Of a DNA stretch of 64,000 bases, positions 10,490-31,073 are shown piece by piece. Location: positions 1 to 64,000 of the forward strand of contig CP110633.1 of the NCBI GenBank assembly GCA_026210745.1, written 5' to 3'. Under the pieces are notes generated by a model that ran no database searches, was not told the DNA's origin, and saw only the letters and a program-made list of their open reading frames with translations. The position numbers and the translations under genes are program-made. The DNA comes from Exobasidium rhododendri. Taxonomy: Eukaryota > Basidiomycota > Exobasidiomycetes > Exobasidiales > Exobasidiaceae. Within the stretch, counting starts at the first letter, position 1; the number at the start of each line of letters is the position of its first letter.

Positions 10490-10561
10490 TGCCCCAAAAT
10501 GGAATCGAACCAATTACCCAGAAGCTTCAATTCTGTGCTTTACCATTTAAGCTATCGGGGC
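10490..10561 (-). tRNA. trnF: tRNA-Phe(GAA)
   Basis: The acceptor GCCCCGA/TTGGGGC, loop TTGAAGC (GAA) on stem CAGAA/TTCTG, and T-loop TTCGATT make a clean cloverleaf. Confidence 0.94.
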
Positions 10562-10833
10562 TCTATTATTAAATAGAAGTATGTATAAGTTTTATACCAT
10601 GTCACTTGAAGGACTGAGTGCTGTCAAAGAAAAAACATATTACATCTAGAGAAAAATAAAATTCAGGATATAAAACAAACGTTATAACTGATTATTTTAC
10701 AGAAGACAACATTACAAAAAAAGGCTAGGAATATATAGAAGTATTTTATAGTACTTTTACTTTTAACTCCCGTAAATATATTTGTTGTAATAGTGTATTG
10801 CTATTGTTACACAGAGTTCCCCTGTTGAAATGT

Positions 10834-10908
10834 TGGAGATAGCAGGATTTGAACCTGCACCAAGCCTCTATGCAAAAGAGGTATACTTGCCAATTATACT
10901 ATATCCCC
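10834..10908 (-). tRNA. trnA: tRNA-Ala(UGC)
   Basis: The acceptor GGGGATA/TATCTCC, anticodon stem CCTCT/AGAGG with loop TTTGCAT (UGC) and T-loop TTCAAAT are all well formed. Confidence 0.94.
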
Positions 10909-11450
10909 TTAATTACTAATTTTTATTAATTAACCAACCCTGAAATACAACATATCTGTTTTTTTTCGCTTCTATAAAAAAGCGAAAAATTATTATATTA
11001 TTACATTTCACCGTTAATAATAACTAACAAGAATTATGACGACAATAGATTTTATACTCTTATAAATGTCTAACTATTTTTAAATATAATATTCGGCGTC
11101 AAATATATTATTAAATTATAACTAATTAGTTATAATTTAATAGTTAGTTATGACATTAGCTCCACGACTTCTGTTTTGCAAACCCGTACCATTTATATTA
11201 TGTGGACACCAGTCATTCTTATTGATTATTTTCAGTTTGCTAAGCCTAGTTTTTTTTAGGTAAAAGGTTCAGTAATAGTGCAGGAATTTTTTTTCTCTCC
11301 CCTTAGCCTGAAAAAAAATAGTAAACTATTATAGTTTATAGTAAATGATTATTTTCTCTTGTAAATTACTAGTACTGCCAAAAATATATTTTTTACTATG
11401 ACTATTTTTATTCTTATTACATTTTTAAGGTTCTATTACGTTCTATTTAA
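10909..11450. other. intergenic, 540 bp, with a 34-bp perfect palindrome
   Basis: Bases 11109-11142 form a perfect 34-bp palindrome centred on CTAATTAG, able to form a cruciform or hairpin. It lies 3' of nad1. I see no ORF or RNA gene. Confidence 0.6.
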
Positions 11451-12449
11451 TTAAAAGGGGGTAGTTGGCAGAATATCAAAAGCCACAAGTAGACTTGGGA
11501 TGAGAATAAGTATTGCAATAGCAATAGGTAGCATACCTGTCCAACAAAAAATCATTAGTTGATCAAACCGAACTCTAGGTAGAGTAGCTCGAATCCATAC
11601 AAAAACAAACATAAATAGCACAGCTTTGAGTCCAAGTACGATGCTTTGTAGGTTAAGAGCACTATTATTAGTGATAATTTCAGGTACATTATAACCTCCT
11701 AGAAATAGGATAGCAGTAAATGTAGACATTAGTACAATACTACCATATTCTGCTAGAAAGAAAAATACGAAGATTATACCAGAATGTTCTGTTATAAAAC
11801 CAGCCACTAGTTCTGATTCTCCTTCACTAAGATCAAATGGTGTACGGTTTGTTTCTGCAAGAGCAGAAATAAAGAAAAGAATAAAGATAGGTAGTAGTGG
11901 CAGAATGTACCAAACACTTTGTTGTGCTTCAATAATTTTGGTAATATTAAATGTACCACATAGTAGAATGACACTTAGTACTGCTGCACTATAAATTAGC
12001 TCATAACTAATCATTTGTGCTGTAGATCGTAGTGCCCCAAGGAAAGCAAATTTGGAATTGGCTGACCATCCTGCAAAAAGGATTCCGTAAACACCAATGG
12101 AAGAAAGAGCAAGTGAATAAAGAATACCTAGTGAAAAATCAGACAGTGCTAGCCCTGGTCCAAATGGGATAACACCCCAACCTAGCAGACTAAAAATAAG
12201 AGTAACCATCGGAGCTAGAAAAAATAGGCTTTTTGTTGATTGAGATGGAATAATTTGTTCTTTTACTACTAGTTTAAGTGCATCTGCAAATGGTTGTAGT
12301 ACTCCATAATATCCTACTACGTTTGGCCCAATTCGTCGTTGCATAGAAGCCATTACCTTTCGTTCAATAATTGTCATAAAAGCAACAGCTAGTAGGATAG
12401 GTACTAGTACAATTAGAATTTCCAGTAGATTATATAGGATTGATAGCAT
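11451..12449 (-). CDS. nad1: NADH dehydrogenase subunit 1
   Basis: This 332-aa membrane subunit of complex I sits next to the quinone site. Diagnostic motifs are E-R-K-V-M-A-S-M-Q-R-R-I-G-P-N-V-V-G near the N-terminus, A-E-T-N-R-T-P-F-D-L-x-E-G-E-S-E-L-V-A-G-F-x-T-E, and W-I-R-A-T-L-P-R-x-R-F-D-Q-L-M near the C-terminus. It has no introns. Leu is CTN in every codon I checked. The C4U4 motif overlaps the last codons (T-P-F-stop). The start is the only ATG in phase before the conserved N-terminus. Confidence 0.98.
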   Translation of the reverse strand: MLSILYNLLEILIVLVPILLAVAFMTIIERKVMASMQRRIGPNVVGYYGVLQPFADALKLVVKEQIIPSQSTKSLFFLAPMVTLIFSLLGWGVIPFGPGLALSDFSLGILYSLALSSIGVYGILFAGWSANSKFAFLGALRSTAQMISYELIYSAAVLSVILLCGTFNITKIIEAQQSVWYILPLLPIFILFFISALAETNRTPFDLSEGESELVAGFITEHSGIIFVFFFLAEYGSIVLMSTFTAILFLGGYNVPEIITNNSALNLQSIVLGLKAVLFMFVFVWIRATLPRVRFDQLMIFCWTGMLPIAIAILILIPSLLVAFDILPTTPF

Positions 12450-13703
12450 AATAAATATAAAGTATCCTAGATATACTAGAATAATTAATGCCTACTCTGT
12501 TTTAATCCTCGACACGTATTAATACGTCACTGAGGATAACAGATGGGTGTAACAACATAATATTAGTGACTTTATGTTTATTTTTAGGAAACACGACAAG
12601 TTTATTGAAATTTATCTAATTAGTCCCCTATAAATACTAAGCAATTAACTAAAAACTAGTATTATAAAACAGCATATGTTGTAATTACCACTACTAAATC
12701 GGTATAAGTTAAGAGTTTTTATTGATCAAGAGCTATTAAATGCATATCGTTTTTTATTTCACCTATAGTAAGAAAAATAAATTTCTACTAAATTAACCAC
12801 TCTGGGACATGTTTCTATCTTATTTTATTAACTTTACACTGAAATTTTAAGTAACTAGATCCACATGTTATTTTTACTAGTTCCATTTATTGTACTAATT
12901 TACGCTGTATATCTACAACAATTAAAATAATGGCCAGATGAAAGTACCTATGTCACAATATGTAACAGGACATTTAATTCAGACTTGACGAGAATGTTAT
13001 TACAATAATATCTCTTTTTTTAGAAGCTTGTGGTTGAATGACTAATTCAGTATATTTTGTGAAAAGTCCCTATTTTACTCCCTTACAATATTCATTAATA
13101 GTATTATCAATAGTGGATAAAGGATATTTATTTTAATGATTGCTCTAGTATTATACACTTGTATCATATCATAACCTGTTATACCCAAATCTCAAAGTAT
13201 AATACTTCATTTCATAACATGAAAATTTAAAGTAGTAAATTAGAGATATAGCCAATATATTATTTACTACTTTTTTCACATAATTTTCAATTTATTTAAA
13301 CATTCTCTATTTTTTTTTCTATAGTATAACTAATATTGTACATAACACGAAAATAGTATGGCCATCGTGCCAGTATGTCTATTATCTTCTATATCACTGT
13401 GTATATTATTTTGATTTAGTATACAATATTTTTAGCTAGCAGAATTCAATTAAATAGAAAGAACTATATACTTTTTTTTTTAATCGTCGCTCGAGCTTAT
13501 TATAACTAGAAAAAGTATTTTTTTTAGGATTTTTCATGTTATATCATTATATCCTTGCTCAACACATAGAAAATGTTTGGATTACTACGAATATAATCGT
13601 TTAGGATACTATTACTAAAAGAAGAATTATAAAAATATAATAGTTCTAGTATTAATTAATAATAGGATCACAATACTCTACTCTATCCCAAATCAAGTGT
13701 TAT
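12450..13703. other. intergenic, 1.25 kb
   Basis: This is one of the longest empty spacers, between the nad1 start and the cox2 3' end. It is AT-rich. I see no tRNA, no ORF with resident codon use and no intron core. A GAAAAGTCC string at 13062 is not enough to call RNase P RNA. Confidence 0.45.
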
Positions 13704-15667
13704 TTAATCTTTGCAAATAAAAGGGGATATTGCGATTGAATCAATCCAAGCTAGGTATTTTTGAGGACTAACAGCTTCTACACAAATAGGCATAAATCCA
13801 TGATATACTCCACAAATTTCAGAACATTGTCCATAAAATACACCTTCTCGTTCAATAAGTACTGATACTTGATTTAGACGCCCGGGAGTAGCATCAATTT
13901 TTAGTCCTAGGGAAGGTACTGCAAAATCATGAATAACATCTTGTCCTGTCACGATAAATCGAATATGAGTATCTACTGGTACTACTACACGGTTATCTAC
14001 ATCAAGTAGTCGTAGTTGACCATCTTCTAGATCTGTTTCAGGCACCATGTAAGAATCAAACTCAATAGATTCACCATCTTCGTTAATGAAATCACTATAT
14101 TCATAAGACCAGTACCATTGATGTCCTACTGCTTTAATTGTCATAGATGGTGAAATCACTTCCTTTCTCTCTATCACAAAAATTTGCTGTAATGCGACAC
14201 TCTCAAATTGTCGCAGTCAAATAGTTGTAAAGTAAAGAGCTTGGACTATATCATCATCTTTATTATGGTTCGTATAAAGATGTTTCACGTGTAGTCTCTG
14301 AGGAACCTACTCTTGCAATGGTGTTGCAATTTGGTTACCTGCTGATTGTCCTTTGAAAAATTATGTAAAAAAAGAGTATTTTAATTTTTCCATAGTTATG
14401 ATTTTTACTGTCATTTACTTTTATTACAGAAAACGAAGTATTATAATGGATGTACAATAGTAATCGTGACTATTTGTTATAAAATAGACAGTACATACTA
14501 TGATGAGGAGTTTCCAGCATATAGTGAAATTATTCAATTAGACTTACATCTAAAGGGGACAAAGTTATTTATTAATGAATGTAAATAGAATAATAGCAGT
14601 TTATATAGTATACTTTCATGGAAATGAGGTCTAACAAGTACATCAAAGGTATTCATTGATTTACTTTTAATATAAATTATCAGACCATCGCCATGTTTTT
14701 GTGCTGTACATTGCAGATCATATTGATAATGTAGCATTGATACTAGTAGATATACTTCCTTATGAGTAAATCCTTCCGTATGGAGATAAAACCCTTTGCC
14801 GCGGGAGGCCTTACTACCATCATCCATAGCTCAATAAGCTAGTGCAATGCCATTAAGGTAGGGCAGAAGGTCATACGTAACTACCTTAGTCCACTTACCG
14901 TTTATATCCTTTTTGTAAAATAGATCAAATAGAACTAGTAGAAAAGAGTAACTTCGAGTGTGGACTTGACAATTGGTGGTGACTACACCATTACGGTAGG
15001 AAGTACTCGCTTTAGGAAATGTTGCACAATAGTTTTGAAGTCGTATAAACACATGCCATACATAGCTAAATCGTTTAAGAGTTTGTGAAAAGATAAAATA
15101 AGGAGTAACGGAAGTGCGTGATATGTTAAGACTACCATCGCCTAGAAGATGGCCTACTAGTTGAGATAGAATAGCACTACTACATGTTACAGAAGAAAGA
15201 ATATATTTAGGTAGTCGTCTAATACCTAGTGTATTGCCTCCTTGTCCATATTTAACTAGTTCTTTGCTAGTAGCTGTTGTTACAACAAGTATACTTTTTA
15301 TTATTGAAACTGTATAATATTCTATATAATTCATAGGACTATCCATTAGATAAAGCAGTTTGAAGCTAGGAAAAGCAATTGCAATTAGTACAAAAGCAGG
15401 AGTAATAGTCCAAATAAGTTCAATTAGTGTACCATGATTGGCGTATTTATATACAATTTGTGATTTATTACTACTGAAGTTTACAATAGCAGACGATAGT
15501 ACCCACATAACTCCAAATAGAATAATAACTAGATAAAAAAAAATGGTATCATGTAGTTCTGTAATACCTTCATGTGTAGGTGAAGCTCCGTCTTGAAACC
15601 CTAGTTGCCAGGGTTCGGGAGCATCGTTATAAATAGGAGTAATAAAAGAAAATAGTAGATTTATCAT
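13704..15667 (-). CDS. cox2: cytochrome c oxidase subunit 2 (two exons)
   Basis: Exon 1 is 15667-15341 (109 codons: two membrane helices, ending at F-K-L-L-Y-L-M-D) and exon 2 is 14162-13704. Exon 2 holds [10 protein letters not shown] and the CuA site [13 protein letters not shown]. Joined length is 261 aa. The start is ATG 15667 (M-I-N-L-L-F); an upstream in-frame start would add a non-conserved leader. Splice ends follow the group I rule (U before the intron, G at its end). The C4U4 motif overlaps the last codons (S-P-F-I-C-K-D). Confidence 0.97.
14163..15340 (-). other. cox2 group I intron
   Basis: The intron splits the Asp-Glu junction before E-V-I-S-P. It has recognisable 3' core strings near 14225-14345 (GACTATATC, GTAGTCTCTGAGG in plus-strand reading, CCTGCTGATTGTCC), shared with cox1 introns 4-6 and nad5 introns 2-3. 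Exon 1 reads directly into a LAGLIDADG ORF. Confidence 0.85.
14534..15340 (-). CDS. LAGLIDADG endonuclease in the cox2 intron
   Basis: The ORF is fused in frame to cox2 exon 1 and runs to 14534 with one UGA as Trp (14828-14830). Two LAGLIDADG motifs are seen, [10 protein letters not shown] and I-A-L-A-Y-W-M-D-D-G-S, as in the LAGLIDADG_2 subfamily. It presumably cleaves intronless cox2 and may act as a maturase after proteolysis from the fusion. Its end (V-P-F-R-C-K-S-N) contains the C4U3 motif. Confidence 0.9.
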
Positions 15668-15901
15668 ACTAAGAAATAATTCCTGTTTTAATTTATCTCT
15701 ATAACTCTCTCTGCAAAAATAGATATGCAAGATTACAGATAAGTTTTACATATATAAATTAAAAGGTAGGTTATAACCTTCTCTGTTTTAGGGTTTATTA
15801 TGAATATAGACGCTCAAGCAAGATAATATTATAGCAAGCTATATTTAATAAAAAACACTAGAAGGCAGCAAATGGTAATATCATTCAATAAGAATGATAA
15901 G

Positions 15902-15973
15902 TAAGGATTAGAGGAATCGAACCCCTATATTCGTCGTGTAAAGACGATGTTCTACCGTTTAACTAAATCCCTT
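15902..15973 (-). tRNA. trnV: tRNA-Val(UAC)
   Basis: The anticodon stem TCGTC/GACGA closes the loop TTTACAC (UAC) and the T-loop is TTCGATT. The acceptor AAGGGAT/AATCCTT has one mismatch. Confidence 0.92.
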
Positions 15974-16533
15974 ATTTATATTATCCTATATGTTATTAAA
16001 GTATTGTCACTACTAGGGATTTCGTCACTATTTTTAATAGTGAGTTTTTACAAATAAATTATCATTTTAATTAGCTAGAGCATTATGCTTTTTTATTTAT
16101 TTGTAATGGGTAATTTGTAAAATAGATGATAGTGTACGTTCTCACACACACTCATTTCACTACTATATAATGAAATTATCATCATATCTATTACCGGCTT
16201 TGCCCCTCAATCATCTATTTGTTTTGGTGAGTTGAGAAGAAAAAAAAAATAATGCTAAAGTTAAATAGTAATTTATTGAAAAATAGTACAATGTTACTTT
16301 TACCATGAATATAAAAATAGTTACAGATAGCAGTATTATTGTGTTTTGTTAATTCAAACAATTATATAGTTAGGGATTAATTACGTTGCTTCGGCTATAA
16401 TATAAAATGGTGGGACTTATTGCGTTTTTTCCACTAGATAACTACTTAAATTATGTTATAACATAATTTAAGTAGTACATCCTCATAATGCATGGAAAAG
16501 GGGGAATTTTTAAGAATAAAGTTAATGGCTGCA
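15974..16533. other. intergenic, 560 bp, with a 36-bp palindrome 3' of atp6
   Basis: Bases 16441-16476 form a perfect palindrome (18 + 18) about 58 bases 3' of the atp6 stop, followed by the AAAAGGGGG motif (16496-16504). It is likely a 3'-end structure for atp6 mRNA. No gene is seen. Confidence 0.6.
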
Positions 16534-17298
16534 TTAATGTAGATCAATAGCATCTTTAAGATAAGATGCAGTAAGGATACAGAAAACATATGCTTGAATG
16601 AAAGAGACTGCAATTTCTAGTCCAATCAGTCCTACAAAAATTGCGAACGGTAGTAGAGTGATTACTGCAATAAGAATTCCAGAAGTGAACATAGGTGCAA
16701 GAAATCCTGATAGAATTTTTAGTAGAGTATGCCCTGCGACCATATTGGCAAATAGTCGAACTCCAAGCGATACTGCTCGAGCTAGATAAGAAATAATTTC
16801 AATAGGCACTAGTAGTGGAATTAGGGCAGTAGGGGATCCTGTTGGTACAAAGAACGTAAAGAAATGTAGTTTGTGAAGTGATAGTCCTAGAATTGTAACC
16901 CCTAGAAAAATCATTACACTTAGTCCTAGTGACACAATCATGGAAGTAGTTACTGTAAATCCGTATGGAACATTACCACTAAGATTAGCAAATAGAATAA
17001 AGAAAAATAGAGAATAAATAAAAGGAAGGTATACCTCATTAGCAGCCCCAATTTGTGATTTCACTAGACTGTGTACAGAAGCGAAACTACTTTCTAGAGA
17101 GATACTCCATCGACTAGGAATAACACTTTTGTTATTACTTGCCACAAAATGAAAAGCTAGCGATAGATATACAGCAAAGATTGTGTATAGACCTAGATTA
17201 GTTAGAGAAATATGAATGTATCCTAGTACAGGTAGTTGAAGACTAACTAGACTAGTTACTTCAAATTGTTCTAGAGGTGAGTGAAGTAGAAATGACAT
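16534..17298 (-). CDS. atp6: ATP synthase F0 subunit a (subunit 6)
   Basis: This 254-aa proton-channel half of F0 is intact. The conserved R-A-V-S-L-G-V-R-L-F-A-N-M-V-A-G-H-T-L-L motif holds the essential Arg, and the C-terminus has A-V-S-F-I-Q-A-Y-V-F. It has five to six hydrophobic helices and no intron. The start ATG 17298 gives M-S-F-L-L-H-S-P-L-E-Q-F. The gene follows atp8 on the same strand with a spacer of about 170 bases. A palindrome and a C5U4 motif lie downstream. Confidence 0.98.
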   Translation of the reverse strand: MSFLLHSPLEQFEVTSLVSLQLPVLGYIHISLTNLGLYTIFAVYLSLAFHFVASNNKSVIPSRWSISLESSFASVHSLVKSQIGAANEVYLPFIYSLFFFILFANLSGNVPYGFTVTTSMIVSLGLSVMIFLGVTILGLSLHKLHFFTFFVPTGSPTALIPLLVPIEIISYLARAVSLGVRLFANMVAGHTLLKILSGFLAPMFTSGILIAVITLLPFAIFVGLIGLEIAVSFIQAYVFCILTASYLKDAIDLH

Positions 17299-17472
17299 GT
17301 AAAAATAAAAAATCTCTATAGTTAAGAGATTATTATTGTAATTTTAACTATAATATGAAGATTGGCACTAATTGCGAAAAACGCAATGTAGTAAATGAAT
17401 AACACTATTGCTAATCTAGCAATAGTGTCAGAAAAATTGTTTTAATGTATAAAATAATCTGGTTATATTAAT

Positions 17473-17619
17473 CTATAGTTTAGTGATATACATTCGTGTT
17501 ACAAATAGTTCCGTAAATGCTGGTAGAATAAATCGACTCATTACGTACACTACAATAAATAGTCCTAGTAGCGCAAATGAAATTTGGTTTACGAAGTAAA
17601 ATGGTAGCAGTTGTGGCAT
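17473..17619 (-). CDS. atp8: ATP synthase subunit 8
   Basis: This 48-aa single-span F0 stator protein starts with the family hallmark [12 protein letters not shown] and has one hydrophobic helix (about residues 13-30) and a polar tail ending I-T-K-L. The order cox1, atp8, atp6, cox2 along the transcript is common in fungi. All codons are standard. Confidence 0.96.
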   Translation of the reverse strand: MPQLLPFYFVNQISFALLGLFIVVYVMSRFILPAFTELFVTRMYITKL

Positions 17620-18135
17620 GATTGAAAATGATCGCGTATATTGGATCGGTTACTATAAGCACTTATCTATGGAAAGTGCTGTCTTTAGTCTCTTTTGGAA
17701 ACATTTACTAATCATTACTATCCTACTCAGAGTTAACATAAACAGTAGCAATGATGTTTATTAGGAAGACAAGGGAATTATAAATAATGTAATGAAAAAT
17801 AATACTTTTTTCTTTATTGAAATTATTATTATTTTCACCCTTATTTATTATTGTGCGTGGAGAAATATTGAAATAACTAAATAATTTATGTTATTTATAT
17901 CTAATTATATTACTATTCTTAATTTAGTCTAATTGTTACCATATTAATCAATCTCTGTAATTAACAGTACTAACTTATAAACAGTAGTTTAATTAATACA
18001 AATAAAATAAGAGAAAGTAATTAGTATGTAATTACATAGAAAAGGGGTAAATGGGTAAATAAGGAATATTGTTATCATATTATACAAAGTTTCATGAAAA
18101 TATCTGTATCTATAACAGTAATACTAGTTTTTTAT
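17620..18135. other. intergenic, 515 bp, cox1 3' spacer
   Basis: This spacer lies between the cox1 stop and the atp8 start. It holds a C4U4 motif (AAAAGGGG at 18040-18047) for the cox1 3' end. No other feature is recognised. Confidence 0.5.
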
Positions 18136-29309
<11,174 letters not shown>

Positions 29310-29390
29310 CGGACAAAAGGAGATTCGAACTCCTAAGGATCTCTCCAGAAAATTAGCAATTTCCTTAACCTCACCTATGGCGGTTTGTCC
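29310..29390 (-). tRNA. trnS: tRNA-Ser(GCU)
   Basis: The acceptor GGACAAA/TTTGTCC is perfect. The anticodon loop TTGCTAA (GCU) reads AGY. It has a long variable arm and a T-loop TTCGAAT. Confidence 0.93.
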
Positions 29391-29420
29391 TTACTTGCAT
29401 AGTCTTAATTTAATTAATAG

Positions 29421-29492
29421 AGGGTTTAACTCAGTTGGTAGAGTGGATGACTTTTAATCATTATGTCACAGGTTCGAACCCTGTAATCCTTA
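29421..29492 (+). tRNA. trnK: tRNA-Lys(UUU)
   Basis: The anticodon loop CTTTTAA (UUU) sits on stem GATGA/TCATT. The D-arm AGTTGGTAGAG and T-loop TTCGAAC are clear. The acceptor has one U-U mismatch. It lies on the plus strand, 30 bases from tRNA-Ser on the other strand. Confidence 0.9.
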
Positions 29493-29895
29493 CATATAAA
29501 TATGTAACTTACTAACTTATTTTGCGTGTATTAATTATTCTTAATTGACTACTTAAAAAAATTAATGCGCTTCGCGCGGTATTATTTTTACAAAATTAAC
29601 ACTAATCTTACTAATTTTTTATATAAATAAAATATGACAGATACTTCAGATCTCATTAGCATTAGGGCTGATTGCACCGTGCAATCATTATTAGTAAATA
29701 GCTAGTCACTTATATTTAGTATATTTATTCTCGTAAATAAGGAGAGTATTTTTACTAAATAATTTTAATATCCATTAGTAATTATAAAAAGTATAGAGTA
29801 GTATACGCTTACCGTGGGACATTTTTCCTTTTGTAAATTATTATAGTTAGGATTATAGATGTTGTTATAGTTACAGCTAACAACAATTAATCTAC
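29493..29895. other. intergenic, 400 bp
   Basis: This is AT-rich spacer between tRNA-Lys and tRNA-Gln. The short GC-rich string GCGCTTCGCGCG (about 29566) can form a small hairpin. Nothing else is recognised. Confidence 0.4.
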
Positions 29896-29964
29896 TAGGA
29901 TGGATTGAATCGAACAATCATATCTTCGGCCAAAGCAAAGGGTCTTTCCATTAGACGACATCCT
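29896..29964 (-). tRNA. trnQ: tRNA-Gln(UUG)
   Basis: The acceptor AGGATGT/CCATCCT and loop CTTTGGC (UUG) on stem CTTTG/CGAAG form a cloverleaf with T-loop TTCGATT. Confidence 0.92.
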
Positions 29965-30181
29965 ATTAAAACATTGACATATTACTACGATTTTCTTTTA
30001 ATGTTTTATTCACGCAAATTCAATTATATAAAAATATAGTGCAATTATGACTATAGAAAAAAGTAGTAATCAGTTAAAATTACTAATACTGGACTCTAGT
30101 CTTTATACTGTGACCTACAAATATGTTTTATAGAGAATGCTCAAGCATTATTTATTATATGTATTCCGTCAAGATATAAAT

Positions 30182-30252
30182 TGCCGACTACTAGAATCGA
30201 ACTAGTGTCAAGTAATTACAAGTTACCTATTCTACCATTGAACTAAGTCGAC
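30182..30252 (-). tRNA. trnT: tRNA-Thr(UGU)
   Basis: The acceptor GTCGACT/AGTCGGC, anticodon loop CTTGTAA (UGU) on GGTAA/TTACT, and T-loop TTCGATT are clear. Confidence 0.92.
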
Positions 30253-30433
30253 TATTATCAGCTAGGGTCTCTGTCTCTTTGTTTTAGAACTTCATTATTT
30301 TCACATTATCTCCTTATTGTTACTATAAAAACTATTGCCCATCGGGCAATATATCAGAATTTTTCAAATATTATTCTTAATAAAAAATCTACAAGAATTT
30401 CGTGTTTTATATAAAATACGTTTTTCTATAATA

Positions 30434-30504
30434 TGATCTCTAGGAGAATCGAACTCCTGACAGTGGAATGAAGATCTACGGTTTTACCATTAAACTAAGA
30501 GACC
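30434..30504 (-). tRNA. trnE: tRNA-Glu(UUC)
   Basis: The acceptor GGTCTCT/AGAGATC and loop TCTTCAT (UUC) identify it. One anticodon-stem pair is mismatched. The T-loop is TTCGATT. Confidence 0.9.
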
Positions 30505-30549
30505 ATACATTACTATTTTCCTTAATTATATTATATATGTGGATACTAA

Positions 30550-30622
30550 GAGCGCATTCTAGGAATCGAACACCAGTCTAGCAAATCATGAGCTTGCTGT
30601 GCCACCATTACACTAAAGCGCT
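30550..30622 (-). tRNA. trnM: tRNA-Met(CAU), copy 1
   Basis: The anticodon loop CTCATGA (CAU) sits on stem GCAAG/TTTGC. The acceptor AGCGCTT/AATGCGCT has one mismatch. A second CAU tRNA is at 60783-60855; I cannot say which is the initiator. Confidence 0.9.
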
Positions 30623-31073
30623 TTTTTTTATTCTTTACTATTATATACCTATAAATGTTATAATCTTCTCAGATGATACTATCAAATATCACGAAAAATA
30701 TTACAACTTATTAAAATAAAAAAATCATTTGGTATCGAAGCTATAAAATTACATTATATCACAACTCTTAAAAATGACTAATATAACTGACCAAAAGGTT
30801 AATTATGCCATACAAAGGATCATTCATGTTAAAAGTGTTTTGACAAAAGCTATAATTCTCAAGATAGTTAATAAAAGTTTCCAATTGTAATAAAATAAAT
30901 ACTGTAACTAAAAACATCTACTACAAGTTTTTAAGGGCATATCTTACATTTAGTTATAATTGGGTGCTAAAATATGCTTATTCTTATTCAACAGTCGTAT
31001 AATCTTTGTTTTTCAGTGTATTTTTATATTTCTTATTGAGCGAAAGGGGCGAATGAAAAAAAGAAAAAGGTAA
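30623..31073. other. intergenic, 450 bp, nad5 3' spacer
   Basis: The AAAGGGGC string at 31043-31050, 25-30 bases 3' of the nad5 stop, is a C4U3 motif. No other feature is seen. Confidence 0.5.

Noticed and set aside
12866-12930. Short hydrophobic 21-codon plus ORF resembling atp8
   Set aside because: A complete atp8 exists at 17473-17619, and this ORF lacks the M-P-Q-L start and uses TTA.
13050-13090. GAAAAGTCC as RNase P RNA (rnpB) conserved region I
   Set aside because: No matching P4 partner or second conserved region was found in reach.
29566-29580. Small GCGC hairpin as terminator
   Set aside because: Too short and not placed at a gene end.
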